The position numbers and the translations under genes were made by a program. Positions 34,976-47,063 of a DNA stretch of 64,000 bases are shown in pieces. The notes below the pieces were generated by a model, which saw only the letters and a list, made by a program, of their open reading frames with translations, did not search any database and was not told the DNA's origin. How positions within the stretch are numbered: the first letter of the stretch is position 1; each line of letters opens with the position of its first letter. The stretch lies in the NCBI GenBank assembly GCA_003013855.2, contig PVNU02002348.1, positions 62,001 through 126,000 on the forward strand, given 5' to 3'. The DNA is from Liriodendron chinense. Taxonomy: Eukaryota; Streptophyta; Magnoliopsida; Magnoliales; Magnoliaceae.

Positions 34976-35635
34976 ACTTGCGCAAAGAAAATCGGATCAG
35001 GAATAGAAATTTCTGAACTTTTCACATTGTCAATTGATCGCTTGAACCAGTCGATCAATCGCAACTTTGATTAACCATGAAAATTGTATTCTGCGGGTGG
35101 TCTATTAATCGTAGGTGTCCGGGTGATTGATTGCTTGGACCAAAAAGTGTCCAGAGAGTTCAACATTAATTCTTCAAAATTTTAGATCCTTGATGGCTCG
35201 GGCGATTGATCGCTAGTGGCTGGGCGATCAATCGATGGAACTCGTTTTTGTCCAACAACCAATCTGGATTTCTTGCACTATGGGCAATTAATCAGTTTGA
35301 GCAACCGATCAATTGGTGGTCCCTCCTTCAGTTTAGCAATGCAAGCATAGTGGCCAATCAATCGGCCAGGCCTGTGGATCAATCGATCACCCTGAAGATT
35401 AATTGGCCGATCAATCAACCAGCGTGATTCTTCTTCATTTCTTTTCCTCTCCTCCTTGCTTCTTTTCTTTAGTCTTCAATGTATATTAAGAAGTGTTTTT
35501 AAGCATCATCTTGGTGATGTCCTTCTCTCATTCCTGTAAACACAAAAACATGTATTAGTTTAGACTTTATACACGTAAACCATGCATAGTGTGTGATGAT
35601 AAGGGTTAGAATATGTACAAATTAAAAGCTCAACA

Positions 35636-36607
35636 CACCCCCAACCAGCATTTTGCTAGTCCCGAGCAAAACATGTGTGAAACAAATACAACTTTCCAAA
35701 ACCAACTCTCTTTCAGAAACTATGCTTCTATACACTCCAAGACATACAAGTGCAAAAATCAGAAAAACAGGGTGATAGATACTGAAACCTCAAACTCTCA
35801 AATATAACAATTGTTTATATAGAATTCCCACTAATTAATTGATAAATAAAAGGACTTGAACAAATTTAACCTAGTGTGCATGGTGAATGTTCATCTCATG
35901 AATTTTCGGAATTATCTTCTTTATAGATCAGCTAAACTGGGGATCTAAAAGTGTACAGATTAACTACAAGCCTATGACAGGAATTTGCCTTACCGTCCCT
36001 CCTACAGATTTCACACTACTTCCCATTTCTAGCTTTGGTTATGGGTAGACCATCCACAATTCCACATAATCCCTTCAAATAATGAGAATCGTGTAACGTG
36101 AGCTAGGTGAAAAAGTGTTCAAATTTTCTATCAATCATATAAATAGGGGAATTCACATAGAAAACCATTATATTGGAGGTAATTCAAAACTTTCATCATC
36201 ACTCACTTCGTATCTCCTTTTCTTATACTCGTATCATCCCGAATGCATAGAAACAAAGTTTTTCAAAAGAGTTTTGAATTTGTGAAAAATTAAAAACTTT
36301 TTACATACAATGCTCAAAATGTTACAAAACACTAAATTCATATAGGAATCTCACCCCCTAACCAAATCTTGCATTGTCCTCAATGTAAAAATATATGCAA
36401 TGAGCATGAACATGAGAACGATGATAAAATAAAGGAGAGTGAGAACCGGAGTACCTAATAGAGTTGATCATGGAAGTTTATAACTCCAACAACTAAATAT
36501 ACTAAGTAGTAAACTAAAGCAGAAAATAAACTAGACCTAATCATATTTAAAGTAATAAACAACCTAATTTACACTTTTAGAAAGAAAATCTCCATCAGAC
36601 TAGGAGA
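35636..36607 (-). other. Element D 3' non-coding region
   Basis: Homologous in layout to those of A, B and F. The plus strand starts CACCCCCAACCAGCATTTTGC (polypurine tract on the element strand) and has a second tract with the 'CATTGTCCTCAATG' phrase near 36370-36385. No gene seen. Confidence 0.65.
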
Positions 36608-37860
36608 TCAATCATTCTGATGCACAGGATCGTTCAAAGTGATGGACATGTCCTCTGAATCAAATTTCTCAATGAATGGTTTAAGGCGTTGTCTGTTTAC
36701 TTTAAAACAGTTACCATTCGCTGCATTTTCTATCTCTACAACCCCATGAGGAAAAACTTCTTTCACAATATATGGGTCGGTCCATCGAGATCTCAATTTT
36801 CTCGAAAAAAGATGAAGTCGGGAATTGTATAAGAGTACTTTTTGGCCTTCATGGAAAGATTTCCTGAAGATGTGTTTGTTATGAAAGGCCTTCATCCTAC
36901 TCTTGTAAATCCTCGAGTTCTCGTAAGCATCATTCCGGATCTCATCAAGCTCATTCAATTGGAGTTTGCGAAGCAAGCTTGCCTCGTCAATGTCGAAGTT
37001 CAATGCCCGAATTGCCCAATAGGCTTTGTGTTCAAGTTTCACAAGCAAGTGACAAGCTTTCCCATAGACAAGTCTATAGGGAGACATTCCAATGAGGGTC
37101 TTATAAGTGGTACGGTGAGCCCAGAGAGCATCAACTAATTGCAGCGACCAATCTTTACGATCCGGCTTCACCGTCTTCTCCAAAATCTATTTGATTTCCC
37201 GATTGAAAATTTTAGATTACCCACTTGTCTGTGGGTGGTATGGGGTACTCAATTTATTTCTAATGCCATATTTCTTCATTATGGCTTCAAAGTGCCTATT
37301 ACAAAAGTGAGAACTACCATCACTTATAATGGCTCGAGGCGTTCCAAATCTGGAAAGTACGTTTTCTTTGAAGAACTTTAAAACCATACGATGATCGTTA
37401 GTTCTACATGGAATGGCCTCTATCCACTTGGACACATAGTCCACGGTAAGAAATATGTAGACATATCCAAAAGATGAGGGGAATGGTCCTATGAAATCGA
37501 TGCCCCAACAATCGAAGACTTCGAGATGTTGAATTGGGTTGAGAGGCATCATATTCCGACGGGACAATCCTCCTAGCTTTTGACAGCACTCGCATGCTTT
37601 GCAAAACTCATGGGCGTCTCTAAATAAAGTAGGCTAATAAAAACCACACTGCAGAATTTTTACAGTGGTTTTCTTGGCGAAAAAGTGACCCCCTACAAGC
37701 TTGATTATGACAAAATAAAATGACAAAAATTTGTTCATCATCCGAGACACATTTCGTAATTATTTGATCTGGGCAATATTTAAGAAGTAATGGTTCATCT
37801 CTGAAAAACCTGCGCACTTCCTTAGAAATTTTCGTTTGTCCTACGCAGTCTAATGAGTCT
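36608..37860 (-). pseudogene. Element D integrase (broken)
   Basis: The C-terminal region and end of the core (37183-36608) read MSPYRLVYGKACHL, then RLHLFSRKLRSRWTDPYIV. The core (37567-37217) has WGIDFIGPFPSSFGYVY and ISDGSSHFCN, giving two Asp residues; the Glu should follow at SGQ... where a stop interrupts at 37216. The zinc part (37817-37620) is frameshifted. It is diverged from A, B and F. Confidence 0.88.
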
Positions 37861-39310
37861 GCATCGCACCTGTAGAAAGATAATTTACAATATCAGCGTA
37901 CCATGGTGGATGCGTAGTAACAAAGAGTTGCTCATTAGGGAATAAGTCCTCAATAGGTGACTCGTTAATGGAATCGAGTAGGACTAGGCGGGATAGATGG
38001 TCCGCCACCACGTTCTCTACTCTCTTCTTATCTTTAATTTCTAAGTCAAATTTCCAAAGGAGTAGGATCCATCTAAGCAAGTGGGGCTTAGCATCATTCT
38101 AAAAAAGAAGGTGTTTCAGCGTCGCATGATCCGTGTAAACAATGACCTTGGATCCTATCAAGTATGCCCTGAATTTGTCCAAAGTAAAAACAATGGCTAG
38201 GAGCTCCTTCTCCGTAGTTGAGTAATTAATTTGGGTGGGATTCAAGGTCCTACTCACATAGCAAATAACGTGGGGCTTCTTGTCCTTCCTTTGTCCTAAC
38301 ACCGCCCCAATAGCATAATCCCTCTCATTACACATCAACTCAAAAGGAACGCACCAATCCGGTGGTTGTATGATAGGAGCGGTTGTCAACATGTATTTTA
38401 GCTTTGAAAAAGCTAATTGACATTCGACGCTCCACTCAAATTGGTTCTCCTTTTGGAGAAGGTTACATAAGGACCTAGAGATATAACTAAAATCCTTTAT
38501 GAACCTTTTGTAAAAACCGACGTGTCCAAGGAAGGACCGCACATCGCGTATGCTTTTGGGTGGTGGTAGGTTGGAAATAATATCTATTTTGGCCCAGTCT
38601 ACCTCTATTCCATTAGACAAGATAATATGTCCAAGGACTATTCCTCCTTGTACTATAAAATGACACTTTTTCCAGTTTAGGACAAGGTTCTTCTCCTCAC
38701 ACCTTGTCAAGACCAACTTCAAGTGATTAAGGCACTCATCAAAAGTACAACCAAAAATAGAAAAATCATCCATGAATACCTCAAGAAATTCATCCACCAT
38801 GTCTGAGAAAATACTCAACATGTATCGTTGGAATGTGGCGGGTGCATTACTTAGACCGAATGGCATCCTTTGGTATGCTAAGGTGCCAAATAGGTGTTGG
38901 GGCTCAAATTTGTACTCATTATAAAATGGTATTCAACGGTCCATCTACGATGATTCGGACTGATTTCGAGATCCGAAATACTCGAAAAATGCCAGTGCAG
39001 CCCTAACATACGCGATCAGTGACTGAAACCTATGAATGCTATTTTGGGGTGGAATCGGACATGTGAATTACCGCCAAATGACCCGGAACGCCCTAAAACC
39101 CTTAACCTGCAAGTTTCGAGATCGCACGATGCATATCTTTACCCGCGTGCTTCCAAATGCATTTTGCCCTGACTGTATCCGACTATAAGGGCCCAAAAGC
39201 CTACAGGTACCATTTCGGGCTGGAATCAGACATGCGGATTACCGCCAAATGATCCGGAATGCCCAGAAAACCTTAAGTAGCAAGTTTGAAGTCGTTGCGG
39301 TGCATATTTC

Positions 39311-39410
39311 CACATGCATTCGTTCACTCTCTCTCCACATGCATTTGTTCACTCTCTCTCCACATGCATTCGTTCACTCTCTCTTCACATGCATTCGTTC
39401 ACTCTCTCTC
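39311..39410 (+). repeat. 25-bp tandem repeat, four units
   Basis: CACATGCATTCGTTCACTCT plus CTCTC repeats with an exact 25-bp period at 39311, 39336, 39361 and 39386, and a partial fifth unit. Confidence 0.95.
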
Positions 39411-39536
39411 CACATGCGGATGTCATAAGGAAACATGCATTGGCCCTCTCACCACATGCGCATGAGAGCTCTCTCTCTCCCTTTTCAATATTCTAAAATT
39501 ACAAAAATCATGAAAATATGCTAAGTGGGGTCACAT

Positions 39537-40200
39537 GCAGCCAAAATAGAGGCCACATGCGCCCATACCAGTGGCACATGCGCCCATGCTATGCCACATG
39601 CGCCTGGTGCATGAGGACATGCGCATGATCCCATCACATGCGCATGACTCGTCTCTCCAAATATTTCCATGCGCATGATCCCCACAACATGCGCATGACT
39701 CGTCTCTCCAAATATTTCCATGCGCATGCCCTCCCTTTTGCCCCCTCCACTCGATAAGACAAAGACAACAAGATCATCACACCCAGAGCACTCTTCTTGC
39801 AGAGGTAAAAATTCCTCACCGGAATCCTCACCGGGAAAGGGACATGCGCCCATTCCTGACATGCGCCCATTTCTTCGCCGGATGCCCTTGCCGGAAAGGG
39901 ATTTCTCCCACAGGAGCAAAATCCTCCAAGTCACATAGTGACATGCGCTCACCCATTCTTGGGAGGGGAAATGTGCAAAAATCCCTAAGTCCCATGGGGA
40001 CATGCGCCCATGGCTGGAATGTTGGGCGCATGTGCATGTCACATGCGCTTGATAACCATGCATTTGTAGTAGGACATGTGCCTGGGGCGAACAAGTGCAT
40101 CCACCTAGGACATGCGCCTGGGGCGAATAAGTGCATCCACTTAGGACATGCGCCCATGTCTAATGCAACATGCACCCAACCCAACCTCCCATGCGCCTGG
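39537..40200 (+). repeat. Dispersed ACATGCGC motif cluster in S4
   Basis: The octamer ACATGCGC and its near variant CATGCGCM occur around twenty times at irregular spacing. Some form larger local duplications, such as the 36-bp repeat at about 40080-40145. The self-complementary core GCATGC/TGCGCA means both strands carry it. Confidence 0.8.
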
Positions 40201-41132
40201 ACGCTGATGGGGAGGTGGGGCCTTCTGTGATGTGGCCCGCCTTCCAATCGTGTCAGCACTCCTAGACACACATCAATGCCCTCTATCCATCCCCCGGATC
40301 GGATTCGCCAACGGTCGATGTTAAGTGGGCCAAATCAGGAATTTGATCAAAAAGGCCTACACTTAGCCAATATTGCAAACCTCGGAAATCCCTCCGAAAG
40401 AACCGAAAATGGCCGAAATCGAGAGGAATCGGGCAAAATTTGACCGAACCCGAGAGGGAGACTTCTCTCCGCCATAACATGATACACCATAATCATGCAT
40501 TACAATGAGATTACTTGATCTCAGGATCTCCGAGAAACCTTGATCAGACCATAAACAGGTCCACTACTTAGTCATTTTTAGCCCTGGGAAGTGCCCTGTT
40601 GGCTCAGAAATTGACTTACACTAAACAAATCGAAATGCGATCGCACTGTGACCCTCGTGGACATAATCCACCTCTATCCAAAGACGATCGTGACAAGCAT
40701 TCACCAAATCCTCTGATCAGATCGTAAACAGGCCCTGTGAAGTGCCCTGATGGCCCGAAAATCTACTAATGCCAAATGAAATCAATCGCGATCTCAAAGA
40801 CGCGAGGACAACATATCGATGACACAAAGATATATACGAAGCCGATTGATCGAATCAAATGCATCATTTGTCCGATACACTGAACATCTAGCATAAATGC
40901 AATCCTCTCTCAAGCATGCATAAAGCATAGTTACTTTGTCCTGTACTCATTTGCATCCATTGCATGAATTCATTTCATCCCGGATCGAGATACGAAACTA
41001 AATCAAAGGGGACTATGGTTATCATCAAAAACCATAATGAAAGAGTTTTAAACGTCTGAAATACTTCATCGTTAAGACCAGTTGATGTGCGTCCTGTCCA
41101 AGGCGGGATCCATCAGTTAAGTGGCTAAGGGA

Positions 41133-42125
41133 ATGAGTGCCTTCCAGTAAGTCACCCTTCCAGCAGAGACGGTCACTGGCCCTAGTTGCAGTAAGTGGAC
41201 GCCGTGGAGTGTATTTCTGAAAGTCATATCGTCCATAGAGACGCGTCATGACACTGAGATATACGACTCGGTTGAAATCCTGTTTGCACAAAGACCCCAT
41301 GGAGTGCCCTCCAGTAAGTCACCCGTCCAGCAGAGACGGTCACTGGCCCTGGTTGCAGTAAGTGGACGCCGTGGAGTGTATTTCTGAAAGTCATATCATC
41401 CATAGAGACGCGTCATGACACTGAGATATACGACTCGGTCGAAACCCTGTTTGCACAAAGACCCCATGGATTGCCCTCCAGTAAGTCACCCGTCTAGTAG
41501 AGACGGTCACTAGCCCTGGTTGCAGTAAGTGAACACCGTGGAGTGTATTTCTGTAAGTCATATCATCCATAGAGACGCGTCATGACACTGAGATATACGA
41601 CTCGGTCGAAACCCTTGTTTGCACAAAGACCCCATAGAGTGCCCTCTAGTAAGTCACCCGTCCAGCAGAGACGGTCACTGGCCCTGGTTACAGTAAGTGG
41701 ACGCCGTGGAGTGTATTTATGAAAGTCATATCGTCCAGAGAGACGCGTCATGACATTGAGATATACGACTCAGTCGAAACCCTGTTTGCACAAAGATCTC
41801 ATGGAGTGCCCTCCAGTAAGTCACCCGTCCAGCAGAGACGGTCACTGGACCTATTTGCAGTAAGTGGACGCCGTGGAGTGTATTTCTGAAAGTCATATCG
41901 TCCATAGAGACGCGTCATGACACTGAGATATACGACTCGGTTGAAACCCTGGTCGCACTAAGACCCCATGGAGTGCCTTCTAGTAAGTCACCCATCCTAG
42001 CAGAGACGGTCACTGGCCCTGGTTGCACTAAACGAAAACCGTGAAGTGTATCCTTGAAACTCATATCGTCCATAGAGACGCGTCATGACACTGAGATACA
42101 CGACTCGGTTAAAATCCTGGTTGCT
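41133..42125 (+). repeat. 167-bp tandem repeat, six copies, in S4
   Basis: The phrase GTAAGTCACCC recurs at 41147, 41314, 41481, 41649, 41816 and 41983, a period of 167-168 bp. Each unit contains GCAGAGACGGTCACTGG and AGACGCGTCATGACA. The last unit is more diverged. No coding sense on either strand despite several short ORFs. Confidence 0.95.
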
Positions 42126-43199
42126 ACTCAACTAGGAATGCCCGAAGAGTATGGGACCAACATCTAACCGGTCTTAACGGTGAAGTATTTCATAATAAAT
42201 CCTAGACTTGGTCTCAGCGACCATGAACTCGAGACTATAATCCCTGACGATTTAAACTACTTGCTCGATCTATCCGAGCTTCATTCCTTTAATATTCCAT
42301 CTATTGTATAACTACAATTCATAGTGGAATCTTGTCGCTTTGTGCCGTGGTTTTCTCCCGTAAGGGTTTCCACGTAAAAATCTTTGTGTTGTCTATGCTG
42401 TGCTTTATTTATATTTATGCTCCTTTAATGCTTTATTTAATTCATTTATGATACATGCATGCATTTACTTTTACCTTCTAATCAAGGGTGATCATCCGTT
42501 GATGTAATTAAGGGTTCGTGACCAGTTCACAGCCCGGAATGTAAAAGATCTCGGAATCTCTGGAATAAAATTCACCTCGCGGTGCTTTCTCGTGTATACT
42601 TTGTGATTGCTTATGATTGTCTATGAATGTCTCTATACTCAGAATTCCCCCAGAATAAAACGAACAATATGAATAATGAAACCCAGGAAAAAGACTGCTG
42701 ACGAGCAGTTTTGATTTTTCTTTAGTTCTAACAATAGGCAAGTAAAATTAGTCTTCTCTTGGTCTTCCGGGGCTATCTCGATTTGGTTGTAGCTGGAATA
42801 GCTATCGAGGAAGCAATAATAGGAGTAACTCGATAACCTCTCCAAGATTTGATCCATAAATGGGAGAGGGAAGTGGTCCTTCCTAGTGATCGTGTTTAGC
42901 TTCTGATAATCTATGCACATACGCCAACCGGTAGTCACTCTAGTTGGTATAAGCTCATTGTTGGCATTCGATTGTAATACTGGACTTCTTAGGGACAACT
43001 TGGTAGGACTCACCCATTGGCTATCCAAGATGGGGTAGATGATACCCATATCTAGTAGCTTTAACACCTCAGCCTTGATAACCTCCATCATGTTTAGATT
43101 TAACCTTCTTTGAGGTAGTCTAGTCATTTTTGCATTCTCCTCAAGGTGCATACGGTGAGTACAAACCGATGAGTCTATCCCCTTGAGGTCCGCTATTGT

Positions 43200-43990
43200 C
43201 TAACCTATGACTCCCCTATGTTCTTTGAGTAGCTTAATTAACTTGAGCTCTTGGTCTTTTCCTAGGTGAGAGGCAATGACAACCAAAAATGTTTTCTCTT
43301 GACCCAAGTATACATATTTAAGCTTGGATGGCAAAGGTTTAAGGTCATGCTTCGGCGATTTGATATTAAACGATAGAGGCTTTGATGTGGTTGGTGGCAA
43401 TGTTTCAAAATGAGGCATCCACTGGCTAGTATCAAGTACCGATTTTTCACTTCTCAATGCTTTGACAATCTCACTAATGATGGGGTCTATGAAATCTTCA
43501 AATTTGTCAAGTATGTCTCCAAATTTTCTAGTGGTTCTAGTTGAAGGAGTTCCTCTTCTTCAAAGGATTCGAGCATGTTTACCTCGAAGAGTTCATCATC
43601 GTCATCCCTATGCCTTTTGCCCAAGTGGAACACATTCACTTCTAATGTCATGTTCCCAAAGGATAATTGCATCACCCCATTTCGGCAATTTATGATTGCA
43701 AGGAACGGGTGGCTTAGAATCACCGGTATTTGAGTGCTAGTATCCATAACCGGTTTTGTGTCCAAGACGATGAAATCCACCGGGTAGTAGAATTTGCCGA
43801 CTTGGACCAATACATCCTCAACTATCCTTCTCGGCACACGGATGGATTATCAGCGAGTTACAACATGGTTTTGGTGGGTTTTAATTCACCAAGGCCCAAT
43901 TGCTCATATACCGAGTACGGGTTCTAGTTTACGCTTGCCCTCAAGTCTAATAATGCACGCTCAATCCGGTCGTCACCATTGATACATGAT
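43200..43990 (-). pseudogene. Element D protease and linker (broken)
   Basis: The protease second half lies at 43837-43487 (VDFIVLDTKPVMDTSTQIPVI, FLAIINCRNGVMQLSF). The first half, with the active-site segment near 43955-43925, reads like LLDLRASVN, with Arg where Gly is expected. The linker to RT (43457-43200) reads LKPLPSKLKYVYLG. Stops separate the parts. Confidence 0.78.
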
Positions 43991-44651
43991 ATTGTGGGAC
44001 TACCAGAATCCTTAAATTTTGTAGGGGTCTTTTGGGTAAGGATGACACTCACTTGCTCATTTAAAAAGGCCTTTTATTTCACATTGTATTTGCATTTAGT
44101 TGTGCATAAGTCCTTAAGAAACTTAGCATAGGAAGGGATTTGTTTAATAGCGTTAAGCAATGGAATGTTGATCTTGACTTGTCTGAAAATTTCTAAAATA
44201 TCATGAGAGTTTGGGAGAGATTTTGGAGCAACCAATCTCGAAGGGAATGGTGTTACGGGCTTGTAAACGCGTTCTGTTTCTTGTGGGGCTAAGCTAGGTC
44301 CATCCTTATTCTTAGAATTTACCGGATCATTAGGCTTGTTGGCCTTCACCGGAATAGATTTATCCACTTGTTTACCACTTCTAAGAGTACTGATGGATTT
44401 TGCTTACTCCACTTATTGGTTGGGAAGATTAGGGATGCTTATTTCATGTGATTGTTTAGGATTAGGCTGAGGTTGGGCCGAAAATGTCCCTTCCCTAGCA
44501 TTCAAGCGTCCCTTAATCTCATCAGTTGATGTTTTTAGCTCTTAGAACATTTGTTGATTTGATTGATTAATTTGCGTTTGCCCTTGCATAAATGCCTTTA
44601 GAGTATCCTCCATTGAGAATTGATGTGGGGCCATGTTTTGCATGGGTGGCC
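43991..44651 (-). pseudogene. Element D gag, C-terminal part only
   Basis: The open stretch 44367-44074 reads MDKSIPVKANKPNDPVN, then INIPLLNAIKQIPSYAKFLKDLC, matching the gag/protease linker of A (KINIPLLDVIKQIPSYAKF). Further upstream a GRLNAREGTF-like stretch matches SVREKGTLPAQ of A. It is cut at 44651 by LTR E, and no core or zinc knuckle is left in the window. Confidence 0.82.
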
Positions 44652-45035
44652 TATTAAGCTCTTAAATGTGTATATTCTAACCCCATTTATATCACTAACT
44701 ATGCTTGAAATACATGATTAAAGATCCAACTAATGCATGGTTTCATGGTTATTAGAACGAGAGAGAGAATTCATCAATTGAAGGCTTAGAGACACTACTT
44801 ACAAGCATTGAAGATCAAAGGACCAAGCGCCAAAGGGTGGAAGAAAGAAGCAAAGGAGAAAAGGAAGAAGTGCAGAAAATTGCACTGAAGACCGGTCGTC
44901 CGACGGATCGTCTATAGCCCAGGGCCGGTCATCCAACCGGTCCGAGCACTCAACAGGAGGACCCTGCTACCAAACATTGCTGGACCAATCACGACCGGTC
45001 GTCCATGGGCTCAGATCAGTCATCCGACCGGTCGG

Positions 45036-46373
45036 TGTTGAGCTCTTAATTGTGCATATTCTAACCCCAATTCATCACTCATAATGCAAGGTTTCCATGA
45101 TTTAAAGACTAATCTAATGAATGATTTTATGATTGCAGGAATGAGAGGGACTTCACCCAATAGGAGACCAAAAGGATCTATTTAGAGCCTTGGACAAAGA
45201 CCCAAGGTGGGCCGAAGAAAGAAGGAAGCAGAGAAAGAAGAAAAGAAGAAAGAAATGAAGAAACATAGGGCAAAACCGGTCCAGACCGGTCGGCCATGCG
45301 TTCAAACAGCAGACTTTCCTATTCTGTTCCAGATTTCTCTATGCACTGAGTAACCTTACGCAAATTCTAGAAGATTTCGACATTGCGGAGCTTCCCCACT
45401 ATAAAAGGACACCTAGGGATCGTTCATAGGGCATCGAAGGACGGATTAAGCACGGTGGGAGACGGCGGAAGTGGATTTCGGAGTTCCACAACTTCTTCTA
45501 ATTTGTTTGCTGTTTTTATGTTTTCTTTAGTTTGTTTCATTTTTCCTTGGATCATGAACGGCTAAACCTCTTAGCTAAGGTTAAGAGGTGAAGCTTGTAG
45601 TGAATCTAAGATGTTTCAATTCGTTTAAGTTGGTTTTAAGTTGGATTTCAAGTTCAAGAACAACGGTTTGAAGTTTAATTCAAGTACTAAAGTAGTTTTT
45701 CTTAGTTTTATGATGACTCATGGATGTTTGGAAGAATTACTTGAGTTCTTAATTGTTGTGTGTTAGTCTAGACCTGTATGATCTGAGGAATCGGAATATG
45801 CTCTAGATTCATGATCTTCATGTGGGTACTTCCTACCAAAGTTCTATTTTTCTGGATTTCTAAACTATGTGAGACTGTGTATGTGGTTTGAATCAAGTTC
45901 AAATCATGATCTAATTTTGTCTTGTGACAGGATTTAATGATGGTTATGATTGTGATTTTAGCCTATTGGAATTAGGATTGACCTATGTAATTGAGTATGC
46001 TCGTCCTACCTTGCATTGAGTGAACCATATATGTTGATCTTACATATGACAGATGGATTGGTTTAACTGTTTTATCATCCGACTAGATACATCTTAATTA
46101 CGATTCTAGTTGAGAAAGTGAGAAACCATAGTGGATTGAGCATCAAGGATTGCTACAAGTGGATCCTTGAACCCCTAGTGCCTTTTTATTAACTGATTAC
46201 TTCAGTTTAGTTCAAAATTGTTATTTACATCAATCTTCTCAAAATTTGGTTGTTAGCTTTTCAATAGAAACTATTGGAAGTATTTGTGAATTCCTACATA
46301 AGTCCCTATGGATCGATTTCAGTCTTACCGAGTTTATTACTACATCGCAACCCTACAATTGGGGAAGCGAACA
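45036..46373 (+). repeat. Element F 5' LTR (1338 bp)
   Basis: It runs TGTTGAGCTCTTAATTG to GGGGAAGCGAACA. Only one short GACCGGTC-like pair is left (45275-45299), so it is about 210 bp shorter than B's LTRs. TATA box 45400-45406; U5 motif, decayed, at 46304-46332. Confidence 0.94.
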
Positions 46374-46379
46374 AGTTTT

Positions 46380-46397
46380 TGGCGCCGTTGCTGGGGA
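46380..46397 (+). promoter_or_regulatory. Element F primer-binding site, tRNA-Asp
   Basis: TGGCGCCGTTGCTGGGGA, one mismatch to the complement of the tRNA-Asp 3' end, 6 bp after the LTR. Confidence 0.93.
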
Positions 46398-47063
46398 CTT
46401 TGACGGTTTTTCACAAAATTTCTGAAAACAGTATCTATTTAGGATTTTTAGGATTCTAGAACTAACTTAGTTTGTTTTGTTTTATTTTTCTTTTGCAGGG
46501 ATTTCTAGGAAGCTGAAGAAGATATAAGGATCTCAAGTGCCCAAATCAGGTTCTATCTTTCTAAACCTTACTCTTCTTCTCCTATTCATTCCTATCATAT
46601 TCATCTCTTGTAGAGTGGATGGAGACTCCTTTTTGGATCTCTGATAGGTAGACCTTGTGCCACCTGGATTCCTATTGGTCGGCCCTGCTGTCTTGGATCA
46701 CCTTGTGCTCAGAGATTTCCCTTCTCACCTCTACTCCTCTTTCTTCTTCTTCTGCACTTTTCTCAAAAGATTCAAAGAGTGGGTGGGGAGTTCTCTGAAC
46801 CCTTATTGAGCAGGAGAAATCGGTCTCTATCCTTGCTTCTGGCCTAGCCATTGCAAGACACCTTGTGCTTCGGTCTTAGAGAAGAGTAAAGAAAGGAAGG
46901 AAGAATTCTTTTTTCTTTCTGGCTTCATACTTTTAGGATTTGCATGCCACATTGGGCTCGGGATTCCAATAACCGACTCATTAGTGAAGGTGGAATAGTT
47001 GAAGGAATTTACAGAGAACCACGTGCTAGGAGACATCTAACTTCTCCAATTTTGTCTAAAAAT
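46398..47063 (+). other. Element F 5' leader
   Basis: Non-coding, aligned along its length with the leaders of A and B. Nothing else recognised. Confidence 0.55.

Larger units (their letters stand above)
23782..35635 (-). repeat. Element D 3' LTR, split by element B (1527 bp without it)
   Basis: The plus strand starts TGTTCGCTCGCC (23782) and ends AAAAGCTCAACA (35635). Element B interrupts it after 24653 with an ACTTG duplication. Its U3 palindromes are of the ATTGATCG/CAATCGAT type (35022-35426) rather than GACCGGTC. The minus-strand TATA box is at 24589-24595 and the U5 motif, decayed, at 23824-23852. Confidence 0.88.
38895..42733 (+). repeat. S4: 3839-bp LTR-like insert (solo LTR), TSD ATAGG
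   Basis: It starts TGTTGGGGCTC, ends TTAGTTCTAACA, and is flanked by ATAGG at 38890-38894 and 42734-42738. It is coding-free. Near its right end (about 42345-42395) CCGTGGTTTTCTCCCGTAAGG and CCACGTAAAAATC resemble the U5 of copia LTRs. It contains four 25-bp repeats, a cluster of ACATGCGC motifs and six 167-bp tandem repeats. It has no primer-binding site or pol, so a very long solo LTR is the simplest reading. A non-autonomous element is possible. Confidence 0.82.
37861..43199 (-). pseudogene. Element D RNase H and reverse transcriptase, split by S4
   Basis: RNase H lies at about 38400-38080 (DYAIGAVLGQRKDKK, EKELLAIVFTLDKFR). RT runs 38866-38440 with MPFGLSNAPATF and FMDDFSIFG. Insert S4 (38895-42733) interrupts it at the residues just before MPFGL. 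The N-terminal RT part resumes at 43151-42739 with WRMCIDYQKLN, FPLPFMDQI and YNQIEIAPEDQEKTNF. It is otherwise among the better-preserved frames. Confidence 0.9.
23782..44651 (-). mobile_element. Element D: older Athila-like retrotransposon, 3' LTR to gag, heavily invaded
   Basis: Minus-strand order is 3' LTR (split by element B), 3' non-coding, integrase, RNase H, RT (split by S4), protease, then the C-terminal part of gag. It stops at 44651, where LTR E begins. The proteins diverge from A, B and F (integrase tail reads EVFPHGVVEIENA instead of SVYPYGTVELLN), so this is a distinct subfamily. The missing 5' part should lie beyond the right edge of the window if LTR E and element G inserted into D. 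Confidence 0.85.

Noticed and set aside
39521..40271. Overlapping ORFs of 128-180 codons on both strands in S4
   Set aside because: They arise from the ACATGCGC repeats, show only repeated low-complexity residues, and match no domain.
41133..42125. Regular repeats with constant period, considered as a CRISPR-like array
   Set aside because: The units are contiguous 167-bp tandem copies without unique spacers, in plant DNA.
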